In this document: piece after piece, positions 1-7,100 of the stretch
Position numbering within the stretch: the first letter of the stretch is position 1
Layout: each line of letters begins with the position of its first letter
Origin: UBA3818 sp051881895
GTDB taxonomy: Bacteria > Bacillota > Clostridia > Oscillospirales > Ruminococcaceae
DNA length: 9,102 nt
Reading direction: 5' to 3'
Assembly: GCA_051881895.1 (NCBI GenBank)
Contig: JBJEQT010000141.1
Location: 1 to 9,102, forward strand
Program-made: the position numbers and the translations under genes
Notes under the pieces: model-generated
What the model was told of the DNA's origin: nothing
Seen by the model: the letters and a program-made list of their open reading frames with translations, nothing else
The model's database searches: none

Positions 1-521
1 ACATCGAGGCGCATAAGCTGCTTTTGTCCGATGCTTTAAAAGAACCTTTCGTGATGGATGATTTCGCCGATCTGGTGGTCACAACATCTACCCATATGAA
101 TCAGCTGAGCGGTGTCGTTGCCAACAAAGACAAGCTGGTCCAGGTGGTAACTGCCCCCAGCAGCCAGACGGTTGCGAAAATGGCAATGATCGGCGGCAAA
201 TCAGTCGGCATTCTCTGTGCCAGCGAGACCTATTCCCATATTATCCGCAAAAGCATGCAAAACCTGGAGCTTTCCTGCCACGATGTTGAAACTTATCTGT
301 TTGGCAGCGCTTTGAATCTGGAATCTTTCCTGCGTCATAAAGACGTTGTAATCGTTCCAAATGATTTTCTGCTTTTCTGCAGCCGCAACGAAAGTGATTT
401 GATCCGGCAGGCAGGAGACGAAGGAAAAATCGTTATCCGATATAATTATCAAATCGACGGCGGCTCTTTTTTAAATGTACAGGAAAAAATCGAAAGCGTA
501 CGTACTACCAAGTATCTGTAG
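1..521 (+). CDS. Probable GntR-family transcriptional regulator, C-terminal part (5' end outside window)
   Basis: The reading frame is open from base 3 to the TAG at 519-521 and enters from outside the window. A TTG at 24 could be read as a start, but codons upstream of it (IEAHKLL) continue the frame, so this is the tail of a longer protein. No DNA-binding domain is visible. The visible ~173 residues alternate beta strands and helices as in a periplasmic-binding-protein-like ligand domain: a 'DLVVTTSTHMNQL' strand-turn, a 'TAPSSQTVAKMA' segment, a 'SVGILCASETYSHIIRKSM' strand-helix, and a late 'DVVIVPNDFLLF' strand. This arrangement resembles the effector domain of some Bacillota GntR regulators, but that is recognition from memory and the N-terminal helix-turn-helix must be checked. 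Its position just upstream of, and parallel to, the glutamate mutase operon suggests it controls that operon. Alternative: another regulator with the same type of sensor domain. Confidence 0.55.
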   Translation, partial: IEAHKLLLSDALKEPFVMDDFADLVVTTSTHMNQLSGVVANKDKLVQVVTAPSSQTVAKMAMIGGKSVGILCASETYSHIIRKSMQNLELSCHDVETYLFGSALNLESFLRHKDVVIVPNDFLLFCSRNESDLIRQAGDEGKIVIRYNYQIDGGSFLNVQEKIESVRTTKYL

Positions 522-531
522 CACATCCGAA

Positions 532-604
532 ACAATTGTACCATTTTAATGATATATTATATTTAATTGTATTATATCAATTTTTATTCCATATTTGTAT
601 ACAA
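532..604. promoter_or_regulatory. Candidate operator cluster of TTGTAY/palindromic elements
   Basis: Three TTGTAC/T hexamers lie at 536-541, 567-572 and 595-600. The first sits in the palindrome ACAATTGT (532-539). The second lies in an imperfect 28-bp dyad (551-578) whose arms match at about 11 of 14 positions, and in AATTG-N8-CAATT (565-582). The third is half of the perfect 10-bp palindrome TTGTATACAA (595-604). Palindromes with a TGTATACA-type core are known binding sites for several GntR-family regulators, and a probable GntR-type gene ends 10 bp upstream. Operator function is inference. The AT-rich context makes chance dyads more likely, so only 595-604 is a strong individual element. 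Confidence 0.4.
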
Positions 605-622
605 TTTCCGCCTGTCCTAATC

Positions 623-662
623 CTTATATTTGGCTGAAAAATCAGCTTTTTATAAGTTTTTT
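623..662 (+). terminator. Probable intrinsic terminator of the upstream regulator gene
   Basis: An outer stem CTTATA (623-628) pairs with TATAAG (651-656). After a symmetric 3x3 T internal loop, an inner stem GGCTGA (632-637) pairs with TCAGCT (642-647, one G-T wobble) around an AAAA loop. Six T residues follow at 657-662. It ends 11 bp before the -35 box of the next promoter, so it would stop transcription from the regulator before the glmS promoter. The stem is AT-rich, so termination may be incomplete. Confidence 0.5.
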
Positions 663-673
663 CCAAAAACAGG

Positions 674-702
674 TTGACAGTTTGTCCCGTGAGGGATAAT
701 AT
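674..702 (+). promoter_or_regulatory. Sigma-A-type promoter of the glutamate mutase operon
   Basis: A consensus -35 box TTGACA (674-679) is followed after 17 bp by TAATAT (697-702). GATAAT at 695-700 is the alternative -10, with a 15-bp spacer. Transcription would start near 709, giving a leader of about 44 nt before the glmS ATG at 753. That is too short for a cobalamin riboswitch. The glmS ribosome binding site AAGAGGTG (741-748) follows. Confidence 0.7.
682..699. repeat. Dyad between the -35 and -10 boxes (possible operator)
   Basis: TTGTCCCGTGAGGGATAA is an imperfect palindrome: TCCC (685-688) and GGGA (693-696) flank GTGA, and the outer TT/AA also pair, with one G/T mismatch. It lies wholly in the spacer and -10 region of the glmS promoter, a typical place for a repressor to block RNA polymerase. 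Its GC-rich core stands out in AT-rich DNA. The protein that would bind it is unknown. Confidence 0.35.
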
Positions 703-752
703 ATAGGCATAGTTCAATATTCACCATTCATCAAAACAATAAGAGGTGCATT

Positions 753-1187
753 ATGGAAAAGAAAACTTTAGTCATGGGTGTCATCGGCGCTGATGTCCAT
801 GCGGTTGGAAACAAAATCCTCTATCATGCGTTTACCGCTGCCGGGTTCAATTGCGTAAACCTTGGCGTAATGGTATCGCAGGAGGAATATATCAACGCCG
901 CTATCGAATCCAACGCCGATGTGATCGTTGTCTCCTCGCTGTATGGCCATGGAGAGCTGGACTGCCGCGGCATGCGTGAGAAGTGCGACGAGGCCGGTTT
1001 GAAAGGCATTTTGCTTTATGTCGGCGGAAATATCGTTGTTGGCAAGCAGCCTTTCGACGAAGTGGAAAAACGCTTTAAAGAGATGGGATTCGACCGCGTA
1101 TTCGGTCCGGGCACCCCGCCTGAAACCACGATTGCCGCTCTGTATGAGGATTTGGGCGTACAGCCCCCCGAAGAAACAGAAGAATAA
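753..1187 (+). CDS. glmS: Glutamate mutase sigma (S) subunit, B12-binding
   Basis: This is the small cobalamin-binding subunit of glutamate mutase (EC 5.4.99.1), which with GlmE converts L-glutamate to (2S,3S)-3-methylaspartate in the cytoplasm. The 144-residue length fits the family (about 137 in Clostridium). The B12 'base-off/His-on' signature DxHxxG is at Asp14-His16-Gly19, the same numbering as in the Clostridium tetanomorphum protein. The second and third cofactor-contact regions are also present: SxL at Ser61-Leu63 and GG at 91-92. A 'FGPGTPPE' loop lies at 117-124. The ATG at 753 is set by the motif numbering and by AAGAGGTG four bases upstream. The acidic tail (EETEE) is unremarkable. 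It is the first gene of the operon, 12 nt before glmL. The gene is also called mutS; the symbol glmS should not be confused with glucosamine-6-phosphate synthase. Confidence 0.96.
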   Translation: MEKKTLVMGVIGADVHAVGNKILYHAFTAAGFNCVNLGVMVSQEEYINAAIESNADVIVVSSLYGHGELDCRGMREKCDEAGLKGILLYVGGNIVVGKQPFDEVEKRFKEMGFDRVFGPGTPPETTIAALYEDLGVQPPEETEE

Positions 1188-1199
1188 GGAGCACTTGCC

Positions 1200-2582
1200 A
1201 TGAAACCAGTATTGCTTATGGATTTCGGCAGTACATATACAAAGCTAACCGCTGTCGACGTAGAAAGCGAGACGCTTCTTGGCACCGCCAGCAGCTATAC
1301 CACCGTCCAAACCGATATCGGCGAAGGGCTGCAAAACGCATTGGACATTCTGGAGCAGAAAACGGGAAAGCTGGATTTTGCGGAGCGTTACGCTTGCTCA
1401 TCTGCGGCCGGCGGCCTGCGGATGATTACCAGCGGCCTGGTACCGGAATTGACCGCTGAAGCAGCAAAACAGGCTTCTTTGGGAGCCGGCGCTAAAGTGA
1501 TCCGTGTTTACTCTTATGAATTGACCAAAAAAGATGTAGCAGAAATCGTCGCTAGCCGTCCAGACATGATCTTGCTGGTAGGCGGAACAGACGGCGGGAA
1601 CAGCGAATGTATCCTTGCCAACGCGAAAAAGCTCTCGCAGGTGGATCCCATCTGCCCTATCGTAATCGCCGGAAACCGAAACTGTGCCGACGAATGCGAG
1701 GAGCTTTTGGAAAAATGGGAAACACACGTTTGCGAAAACGTTATGCCCAAATTCAACGAATTGAATATCGAGCCTGCCCAACATGAAATCCGGCAGATTT
1801 TTTTAAACCGAATCATCCAGGCAAAGGGCTTAAGCAAAGCATCTGAGCTGATCTCCGGCATTATGATGCCTACCCCCGCCGCCATGATGGCCGCCATGCA
1901 GCTTTTGGCCGAAGGAACCAAGACGGAATCCGGTATCGGCGAGCTGGTCGCGGTGGATTTGGGCGGTGCCACGACCGACGTATATTCGATCGCAGATGGC
2001 ATGCCCACCCAGTCCAACACCATCGTGAAAGGCCTGATGGAACCTTACGCCAAACGGACGGTGGAAGGAGATATCGGTATGCGGTACAGCATCTGGGGGA
2101 TCGTGGATGCCGCCGGCATCGACCGGGTCAGCCAGTTATCCGGCATTGCACCGGAACGGGCGAAAGAAATGATCCAATTCCTTTCGGAAAACACCGAAAC
2201 GCTTCCCCAAGATCAGGAATGGGAAAATCTCGATTTCGCTCTGGCTTCCCTCGCGGTGGAAACCGCAGTGGCCCGTCATGCAGGCACCATCGAACAGGTC
2301 TATACCCCCATGGGGCTGGCCTACTCGCAGATAGGAAAAGACCTGACTCCTGTCCGCCGTATCGTTGTCACCGGTGGTGCAATCATCCACACCAAGCGTA
2401 CCGGCGAAATCGCGGCGCACAGCCTGCAGAACCCGAACCAACCCGGTTCCCTGCGCCCGGCTGACGCAAAATTCCTCGTGGACCGCAAGTACATTTTAGC
2501 GGCGATGGGACTGCTTGGGCAGTATTATCCAGACACCGCTTTGCGCATTATGAAAAAGGAACTGGTCGAAGCAACTGAATAA
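1200..2582 (+). CDS. glmL: Glutamate mutase accessory protein GlmL (MutL), ASKHA-fold ATPase
   Basis: GlmL is encoded between the two mutase subunits in clostridial operons. It belongs to the actin/sugar-kinase/Hsp70 fold and is thought to act as a chaperone or reactivating factor for the B12 enzyme; this role is proposed, not firmly shown. Nucleotide-binding signatures appear in order: phosphate-1 'DFGSTYTK' (8-15), a 'LLVGGTDGGN' loop (125-134), phosphate-2 'DLGGATTD' (253-260), and adenosine motif 'VTGGAIIH' (390-397). The 460-residue length is normal. The ATG at 1200 follows AGGAG (1187-1191), which overlaps the glmS stop, so translational coupling is likely. The stop is 17 nt before glmE. 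No frameshift or missing motif is seen. Confidence 0.95.
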   Translation: MKPVLLMDFGSTYTKLTAVDVESETLLGTASSYTTVQTDIGEGLQNALDILEQKTGKLDFAERYACSSAAGGLRMITSGLVPELTAEAAKQASLGAGAKVIRVYSYELTKKDVAEIVASRPDMILLVGGTDGGNSECILANAKKLSQVDPICPIVIAGNRNCADECEELLEKWETHVCENVMPKFNELNIEPAQHEIRQIFLNRIIQAKGLSKASELISGIMMPTPAAMMAAMQLLAEGTKTESGIGELVAVDLGGATTDVYSIADGMPTQSNTIVKGLMEPYAKRTVEGDIGMRYSIWGIVDAAGIDRVSQLSGIAPERAKEMIQFLSENTETLPQDQEWENLDFALASLAVETAVARHAGTIEQVYTPMGLAYSQIGKDLTPVRRIVVTGGAIIHTKRTGEIAAHSLQNPNQPGSLRPADAKFLVDRKYILAAMGLLGQYYPDTALRIMKKELVEATE

Positions 2583-2599
2583 CATTATGGAGGTAACCC

Positions 2600-4051
2600 A
2601 TGGAAATCAGAAACAAACGTCTGACCGATGACGAATTTTACGAAATCCGCAAAACCGTCCTCAATCAGTGGCCCACCGGCAAAGACGTGGATTTGGAGGA
2701 AGCCTTTGCGTTCCATAAATCTCTGCCGGACAGCAAAATTTTCAGCAAAAAGCTTAACGAAGCAAAAGCCAACCGCACCACGTTGGTACAGCCCCGTGCC
2801 GGCGTCGCTCTGGTACAGAAGCACATCGAACTGCTGACCTATCTGCAGGATAAAGGCGGCGCGGATCTGCTGCCCACCACCATTGACAGCTATACTCGTC
2901 AAAACCGCTACAAAGAGGCTGAGATCGGCATTGAAGAGTCTGTCAAAACCGGAAAATCCATGCTCAACGGCTTCCCTGCTGTAAACCATGGTGTAGCTGC
3001 GGTTCGGCAGGTCGTCAATTCTATTGATGTACCGCTCCAGATTCGCCACGGCACCCCGGACGCCCGCCTGCTGACCGAAATCGTTTTCGCCGGCGGCTAT
3101 ACCAGCTATGAGGGCGGCGGTATCTCCTACAATATTCCTTACGCGAAAAGTGTTCCGCTGGAAAGAACCATTGCGGATTGGCAGTACTGCGACCGTCTGA
3201 CCGGTATCTATGAAGAGGCTGGTATTTCCATTAACCGTGAACCCTATGGTCCTTTGACCGGCACCCTGGTCCCCCCGAGCATTTCCCATGCGGTAGCCAT
3301 CATCGAGGCATTACTGGCAGCGGAACAGGGCGTGAAAAATATCACCGTCGGTTATGGCCAGTGCGGTAACCTGATCCAGGACGTAGCCGCTATCCACACC
3401 CTTGAATCGCTGACCGAAGAATATCTGCACAAATACGGTTATAACGATGTGGTCGTCACCACTGTTCTGCATCAGTGGATGGGCGGTTTCCCGCAGGATG
3501 AAGCGCAGGCGTTCGGCGTTATTTCCTGGGGCAGCGCTGCTGCGGCTCTCTCCCACGCGACCAAAGTAATCGTCAAAACACCGCATGAAGCGATGGGCGT
3601 TCCCACCGCCGAAGCAAACGCACAGGGTCTGCGCTGCACCAAGCAGGTCATTTCCATGCTGCGTGACCAGTCTGTTGATGAAAACTCTCTGAAAGAAGAA
3701 AAAGAGATCATCATCGCCGAGACCAAATGCCTGCTGGATAAATGCTTTGAACTGGGCAACGGCGACATCGCGCTGGGTACTGTTCGCGCCTTCCAGGCCG
3801 GCGTACTGGATATCCCCTTCGCTCCTTCCCGCTACAATGCCGGACAGATGCTGCCGGTGCGTGATAACAACGGCGCGGTACGTATCCTGACCATGGGCAA
3901 CCTTCCCTTCACAAAAGAGTTGATCGATTTCAACCATGGCAAGATCGACGAACGGGCGAAATTTGAAAAACGCAAGGCTTCCTTCCAGATGGCCATTGAT
4001 GACGTTTACGCCATCAGCAAAGGCAGACTGGTAGGCAGACCCAGAGGCTAA
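2600..4051 (+). CDS. glmE: Glutamate mutase epsilon (E) subunit, catalytic TIM barrel
   Basis: This is the large subunit of glutamate mutase (EC 5.4.99.1). It binds glutamate and the adenosyl part of coenzyme B12 inside a TIM barrel and carries out the radical carbon-skeleton rearrangement. At 483 residues it equals the Clostridium cochlearium protein. The substrate residues known from that structure fall at the same numbers: the 'arginine claw' Arg66, Arg100 and Arg149, plus Glu171, Tyr177 and Tyr181. His291, Lys322, Lys326 and Glu330 are also present in the expected segments. The enzyme should therefore be active and specific for glutamate. GGAGGT (2589-2594) precedes the ATG by five bases. 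The gene ends with three successive in-frame stops, TAA-TGA-TAA (4049-4057). Also called mutE. Confidence 0.97.
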   Translation: MEIRNKRLTDDEFYEIRKTVLNQWPTGKDVDLEEAFAFHKSLPDSKIFSKKLNEAKANRTTLVQPRAGVALVQKHIELLTYLQDKGGADLLPTTIDSYTRQNRYKEAEIGIEESVKTGKSMLNGFPAVNHGVAAVRQVVNSIDVPLQIRHGTPDARLLTEIVFAGGYTSYEGGGISYNIPYAKSVPLERTIADWQYCDRLTGIYEEAGISINREPYGPLTGTLVPPSISHAVAIIEALLAAEQGVKNITVGYGQCGNLIQDVAAIHTLESLTEEYLHKYGYNDVVVTTVLHQWMGGFPQDEAQAFGVISWGSAAAALSHATKVIVKTPHEAMGVPTAEANAQGLRCTKQVISMLRDQSVDENSLKEEKEIIIAETKCLLDKCFELGNGDIALGTVRAFQAGVLDIPFAPSRYNAGQMLPVRDNNGAVRILTMGNLPFTKELIDFNHGKIDERAKFEKRKASFQMAIDDVYAISKGRLVGRPRG

Positions 4052-4073
4052 TGATAAAAGGAGTTGTCATATC

Positions 4074-5318
4074 ATGAAAATTACCAAAGTTATTTGCTCC
4101 AAAGGCAGAACCGGTTTCTTCTTCGACGATCAGCGCGCCATTAAAAAAGGGGCTGCTGCTGACGGCGCCGCCTATGTTGGTGAGCCGGTAACCGCCGGCT
4201 TCACCTCCATCCGTCAAGCCGGAGAGGCCATTTCCGTTATGCTCGTCCTAGAGGACGGACAGATCGCTTACGGCGATTGCGCTGCGGTTCAGTATTCCGG
4301 TGCCGGCGGCCGTGATCCGCTGTTTTTGGCAGAGGATTTCATCCCGGTAATTGAAAACGAAATCGCCCCCATGCTGGTAGGCCAGGAAGCCGACAGCTTC
4401 CGCCGTCTGGCCGAAATGGTAGATCATCCGGAAAAAGCAGGCAAAAAGTTCCACACCGCCATCCGCTACGGTGTGACCCAGGCTATTCTGGACGCTGTTG
4501 CCAAGGCAAAACACAAAATGATGTGCGAAGTAGTGGCTGAAGAATATGGCACCACTGTCTCCGAGAAAGAAATTCCGATTTTCACCCAGTCCGGTGACAA
4601 CCGCTACGAGAATTCCGATAAGATGATCATCAAGCAGGCTGACGTTCTGCCCCATGCGCTGATCAACAACGTAAAAACCAAGCTGGGCGAACATGGCGAA
4701 CTGTTGGAAGAATATGTAGCTTGGCTGCGCGACAGAATCCTCAAGCTGCGTACCCGCGATGACTATCTGCCCGTATTCCATATCGACGTTTACGGCACAA
4801 TCGGCGCTGCGTTTGGCAACGACAATTATGAGGCAATGGCTGACTATCTGGCCAAATTGGAAGAAATCGCGAAGCCTTTCCATCTGCGCATTGAAGGCCC
4901 GATGGACGTGGAGGACCGCGAACTGCAGATGAAAGCGCTGGCTGAGTTGACCCGCGTAGTAGACGAGCTCGGCATCAACGTAGAGCTGGTAGCCGATGAA
5001 TGGTGCAATACCCTCGAGGATATCAAATATTTCGCAGACCACAAAGCGGGCCACATGGTTCAGATCAAAACACCGGACCTCGGCGGTATCAATAACATTG
5101 CTGAAGCAGTTTTGTACTGCAAAGAAAAAGGCATCGGCGCTTACCAGGGCGGTACCTGCAATGAGACCGACCGCTCCGCTCAGGTTTGCGTCAACATCGC
5201 TATGGCGGTACAGCCCGATCAGATTCTGGCCAAACCGGGCATGGGCGTTGACGAAGGATATATGATCGTTTACAACGAAATGCAGCGCATTTTGGCTGTA
5301 CGCAAAGCGTTGAAATAA
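4074..5318 (+). CDS. mal: 3-Methylaspartate ammonia-lyase
   Basis: This enolase-superfamily enzyme (EC 4.3.1.2) removes ammonia from (2S,3S)-3-methylaspartate to give mesaconate, the second step of the methylaspartate route. It has 414 residues against 413 in Clostridium tetanomorphum. Gln73, Gln172, catalytic base His194 and metal ligand Asp238 keep that enzyme's numbering. Past residue 238 everything shifts by one: metal ligands Glu274 and Asp308, then Gln330, the opposite-face base Lys332, Tyr357, Thr361 and Cys362. The active site is thus complete, with a single inserted residue between 238 and 274. AAAGGAG (4057-4063) lies ten bases before the ATG. The gap to glmE is 22 nt, and to the AtuA-like gene 15 nt. 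No alternative function is likely. Confidence 0.96.
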   Translation: MKITKVICSKGRTGFFFDDQRAIKKGAAADGAAYVGEPVTAGFTSIRQAGEAISVMLVLEDGQIAYGDCAAVQYSGAGGRDPLFLAEDFIPVIENEIAPMLVGQEADSFRRLAEMVDHPEKAGKKFHTAIRYGVTQAILDAVAKAKHKMMCEVVAEEYGTTVSEKEIPIFTQSGDNRYENSDKMIIKQADVLPHALINNVKTKLGEHGELLEEYVAWLRDRILKLRTRDDYLPVFHIDVYGTIGAAFGNDNYEAMADYLAKLEEIAKPFHLRIEGPMDVEDRELQMKALAELTRVVDELGINVELVADEWCNTLEDIKYFADHKAGHMVQIKTPDLGGINNIAEAVLYCKEKGIGAYQGGTCNETDRSAQVCVNIAMAVQPDQILAKPGMGVDEGYMIVYNEMQRILAVRKALK

Positions 5319-5333
5319 GGAGGTACTTCCATC

Positions 5334-6692
5334 GTGAAAGAAGAATTCCGCATTTTATCCACTACTGCCATCCTGGGTTATGGCTTCCCGCTGGAATCTT
5401 TTGAGGAAGGCATGAAACGCAACCCTGACCTGATCGCCGTAGACGCCGGTTCTACCGACCCCGGTCCTTTCTATCTCGGCGAGGGTGTTTCCTTTACCGA
5501 CCGCGGTGCAGTCAAACGCGATCTGGAAATCATGATTTGCGCCGGTATTGAGAAAAACATCCCGGTAGTCATCGGAACTGCCGGTGGCTCCGGTGCGAAA
5601 CCGCACCTGGAATGGTGTGCTGACATCATCCGCGAAATCGCCAAAGAGCATGACCTGCATTTCAAAATGGCCATGATCCACGCGGATATGGACAAAGAGG
5701 AAATGAAGAAAGCGCTGGCAAACGGCAAAATCAGCCCGCTGGATCCCGCGCCGCAGCTGACCGCTGAAGATATTGACGCTACAACCAACATCGTTGGACA
5801 GATGGGCGTTGAGCCGATCATGAAAGCGCTGGACAGCGGCGTTCAGGTCGTACTGGCCGGACGTGCCTATGACCCCACTGTGTTTGCTGCTCCCGCTATC
5901 CGCAAAGGATATGATAAGGGCCTGGCCATTCATCTGGGCAAAATTCTGGAGTGTGCTTCGATCTGCGCTACTCCCGGCAGCGGCTCCGACTGTATGTTTG
6001 GCTACTTGGGCGAGGACTATTTCCGTGTAGAGCCTCTGTCCTCTGTGCGCAAATGCACCACCTTGTCTGTAGCGGCCCACACCCTGTATGAAAAAACCAA
6101 CCCCTATATCCTGCCCGGTCCCGGCGGACATCTGGATCTGACCAACACCACCTTTGAGCAGGATTCGGAAAATACCGTAAAGGTAAAAGGCAGCCGTTAT
6201 GTAACCGCTCCCCAGTACACCATCAAACTGGAAGGCGCCAAATGCATCGGTTACCGCACTGTTTCGGTAGCCGGTACCCGTGACCCGATTATGATCAGCA
6301 AAATCGACGACATTGTCGAGGGTGTTCGTGCTCGCGTTGCGGATAACTACCGTGATAAAGGCTACAAATACAACCTGAACTTTACCATCTATGGTAAAAA
6401 TGGTGTTATGGGCGATCTGGAGCCGGTAAAAGACGCGCATCCGCATGAGCTGGGTATTGTCATTGAAGTTGTCGCTGATACACAGGAACAGGCTGATACC
6501 ATCTGCGCTTCTGCTCGTTCCACCATGCTGCACTATGGTTACGAAGGCCGCCGCGCTACCGCAGGTAACCTGGCGTTCCCCTTCTCCCCCAGTGATTTCC
6601 ACGCTGGCCGTGTTTATGTGTTCAGCATGTACCATATCATTGCAGTAGACGATCCTACCGAATTGTTCCCCATCGATATTGTTACCCTGTAA
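5334..6692 (+). CDS. AtuA-like (DUF1446) family protein of unknown activity
   Basis: The 452-residue protein resembles the AtuA/DUF1446 family, named after a protein of the Pseudomonas citronellol/geranyl-CoA pathway whose biochemical role is not established. Conserved-looking segments are 'DAGSTDPGP' (37-45), 'GTAGGSGAKPHLEW' (81-94), 'AGRAYDP' (175-181), 'TPGSGSDC' (213-220), 'PGPGG' (261-265), 'GKNGVMG' (354-360) and 'GNLAFPFSPSD' (411-421). The glycine- and Asp/Ser-rich loops could bind an anionic ligand, which is inference. No signal peptide or membrane segment is seen. The start is GTG at 5334, supported by AAGGAGGT (5317-5324) overlapping the ammonia-lyase stop; the first in-frame ATG is 78 nt further and has no such site. 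It lies where a mesaconate-processing enzyme would be expected and is paired with the DUF4387 gene 15 nt downstream. Family call fairly sure, function unknown. Confidence 0.82.
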   Translation: MKEEFRILSTTAILGYGFPLESFEEGMKRNPDLIAVDAGSTDPGPFYLGEGVSFTDRGAVKRDLEIMICAGIEKNIPVVIGTAGGSGAKPHLEWCADIIREIAKEHDLHFKMAMIHADMDKEEMKKALANGKISPLDPAPQLTAEDIDATTNIVGQMGVEPIMKALDSGVQVVLAGRAYDPTVFAAPAIRKGYDKGLAIHLGKILECASICATPGSGSDCMFGYLGEDYFRVEPLSSVRKCTTLSVAAHTLYEKTNPYILPGPGGHLDLTNTTFEQDSENTVKVKGSRYVTAPQYTIKLEGAKCIGYRTVSVAGTRDPIMISKIDDIVEGVRARVADNYRDKGYKYNLNFTIYGKNGVMGDLEPVKDAHPHELGIVIEVVADTQEQADTICASARSTMLHYGYEGRRATAGNLAFPFSPSDFHAGRVYVFSMYHIIAVDDPTELFPIDIVTL

Positions 6693-6707
6693 GGAGGAGA
6701 GATTGCT

Positions 6708-7025
6708 ATGAAAACCAAACTGACCGATATCACCGATGTTGTGCGCAGCAAGAACTCCGGCCCTTATGAGCTGACGCTGGACATCATGTTCAAAACTTTT
6801 GAGGACTTTGAGAAGGTTTGCGCCGCTAAGGCGATCAACGAAAAGTTGATTTGCGATCTTTATAAAATTACCCCGGATAAGATCATCAATATCATCGATT
6901 TCAAACCCGCAAAATCCATCAAAGTGACGATTAAGCGTCCTATCTGCTCCGGCAATCTGGGCGAGACTGACGTATACGGTGCGCAGCAGCATGCGCCTTT
7001 GCTGGATGTCGTACTGGATATCTAA
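6708..7025 (+). CDS. DUF4387 family protein, probable partner of the AtuA-like protein
   Basis: This 105-residue protein has the DUF4387 pattern: an N-terminal 'RSKNSGP' (13-19) followed by a hydrophobic strand 'YELTLDI', a helix (28-46), and a C-terminal 'KRP' (76-78) with 'DVYGAQQHAPLL' (88-99). No catalytic role is known to me for the family. DUF4387 genes often sit next to, or are fused with, AtuA-like genes, so a two-subunit complex is plausible. The conserved basic, Asn and Gln-Gln-His residues could form part of a shared active site; this is inference. AAGGAGG (6691-6697), overlapping the previous stop, gives a clear start at ATG 6708. It is the last gene of the operon, with a terminator about 40 nt downstream. 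Confidence 0.85.
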   Translation: MKTKLTDITDVVRSKNSGPYELTLDIMFKTFEDFEKVCAAKAINEKLICDLYKITPDKIINIIDFKPAKSIKVTIKRPICSGNLGETDVYGAQQHAPLLDVVLDI

Positions 7026-7062
7026 AAGATTTCTGGACATTATCCTGTTTTTCCTCTACAAT

Positions 7063-7090
7063 AAAAGGTGGGCAAAATGCCCACCTTTTT
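7063..7090 (+). terminator. Strong intrinsic terminator ending the glutamate mutase operon
   Basis: GGTGGGCA (7067-7074) pairs perfectly with TGCCCACC (7078-7085) around an AAA loop. Four A residues before the stem can pair with the T-run after it (7086-7090). A second T-run follows at 7096-7100. The structure starts 38 nt after the DUF4387 stop and defines the 3' end of the six-gene transcript. Confidence 0.92.
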
Positions 7091-7100
7091 CATTCTTTTT

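Noticed and set aside
24..26. TTG at 24 as a true start of a short 165-residue gene
   Set aside because: The frame is open upstream to the window edge, no ribosome binding site precedes the TTG, and the protein reads as the C-terminal domain of a longer regulator.
522..752. Possible small RNA gene or riboswitch in the leader region
   Set aside because: Apart from the terminator hairpin, palindromes and promoter, I see no compact GC-rich fold, no B12-box-like sequence and no tRNA-like structure.
2585..5054. Several 200-270-codon minus-strand frames opposite glmE and the ammonia-lyase
   Set aside because: They are mirror frames of strongly biased coding sequence whose + strand products have intact active sites. 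The antisense products look like low-complexity shadows.
5355..7040. A 561-codon open frame on the minus strand opposite the AtuA-like and DUF4387 genes
   Set aside because: It lies wholly antisense to two well-supported genes that share the same frame register, so a codon-bias shadow carries through both. Its product shows no recognisable domain and no ribosome binding site was evident.
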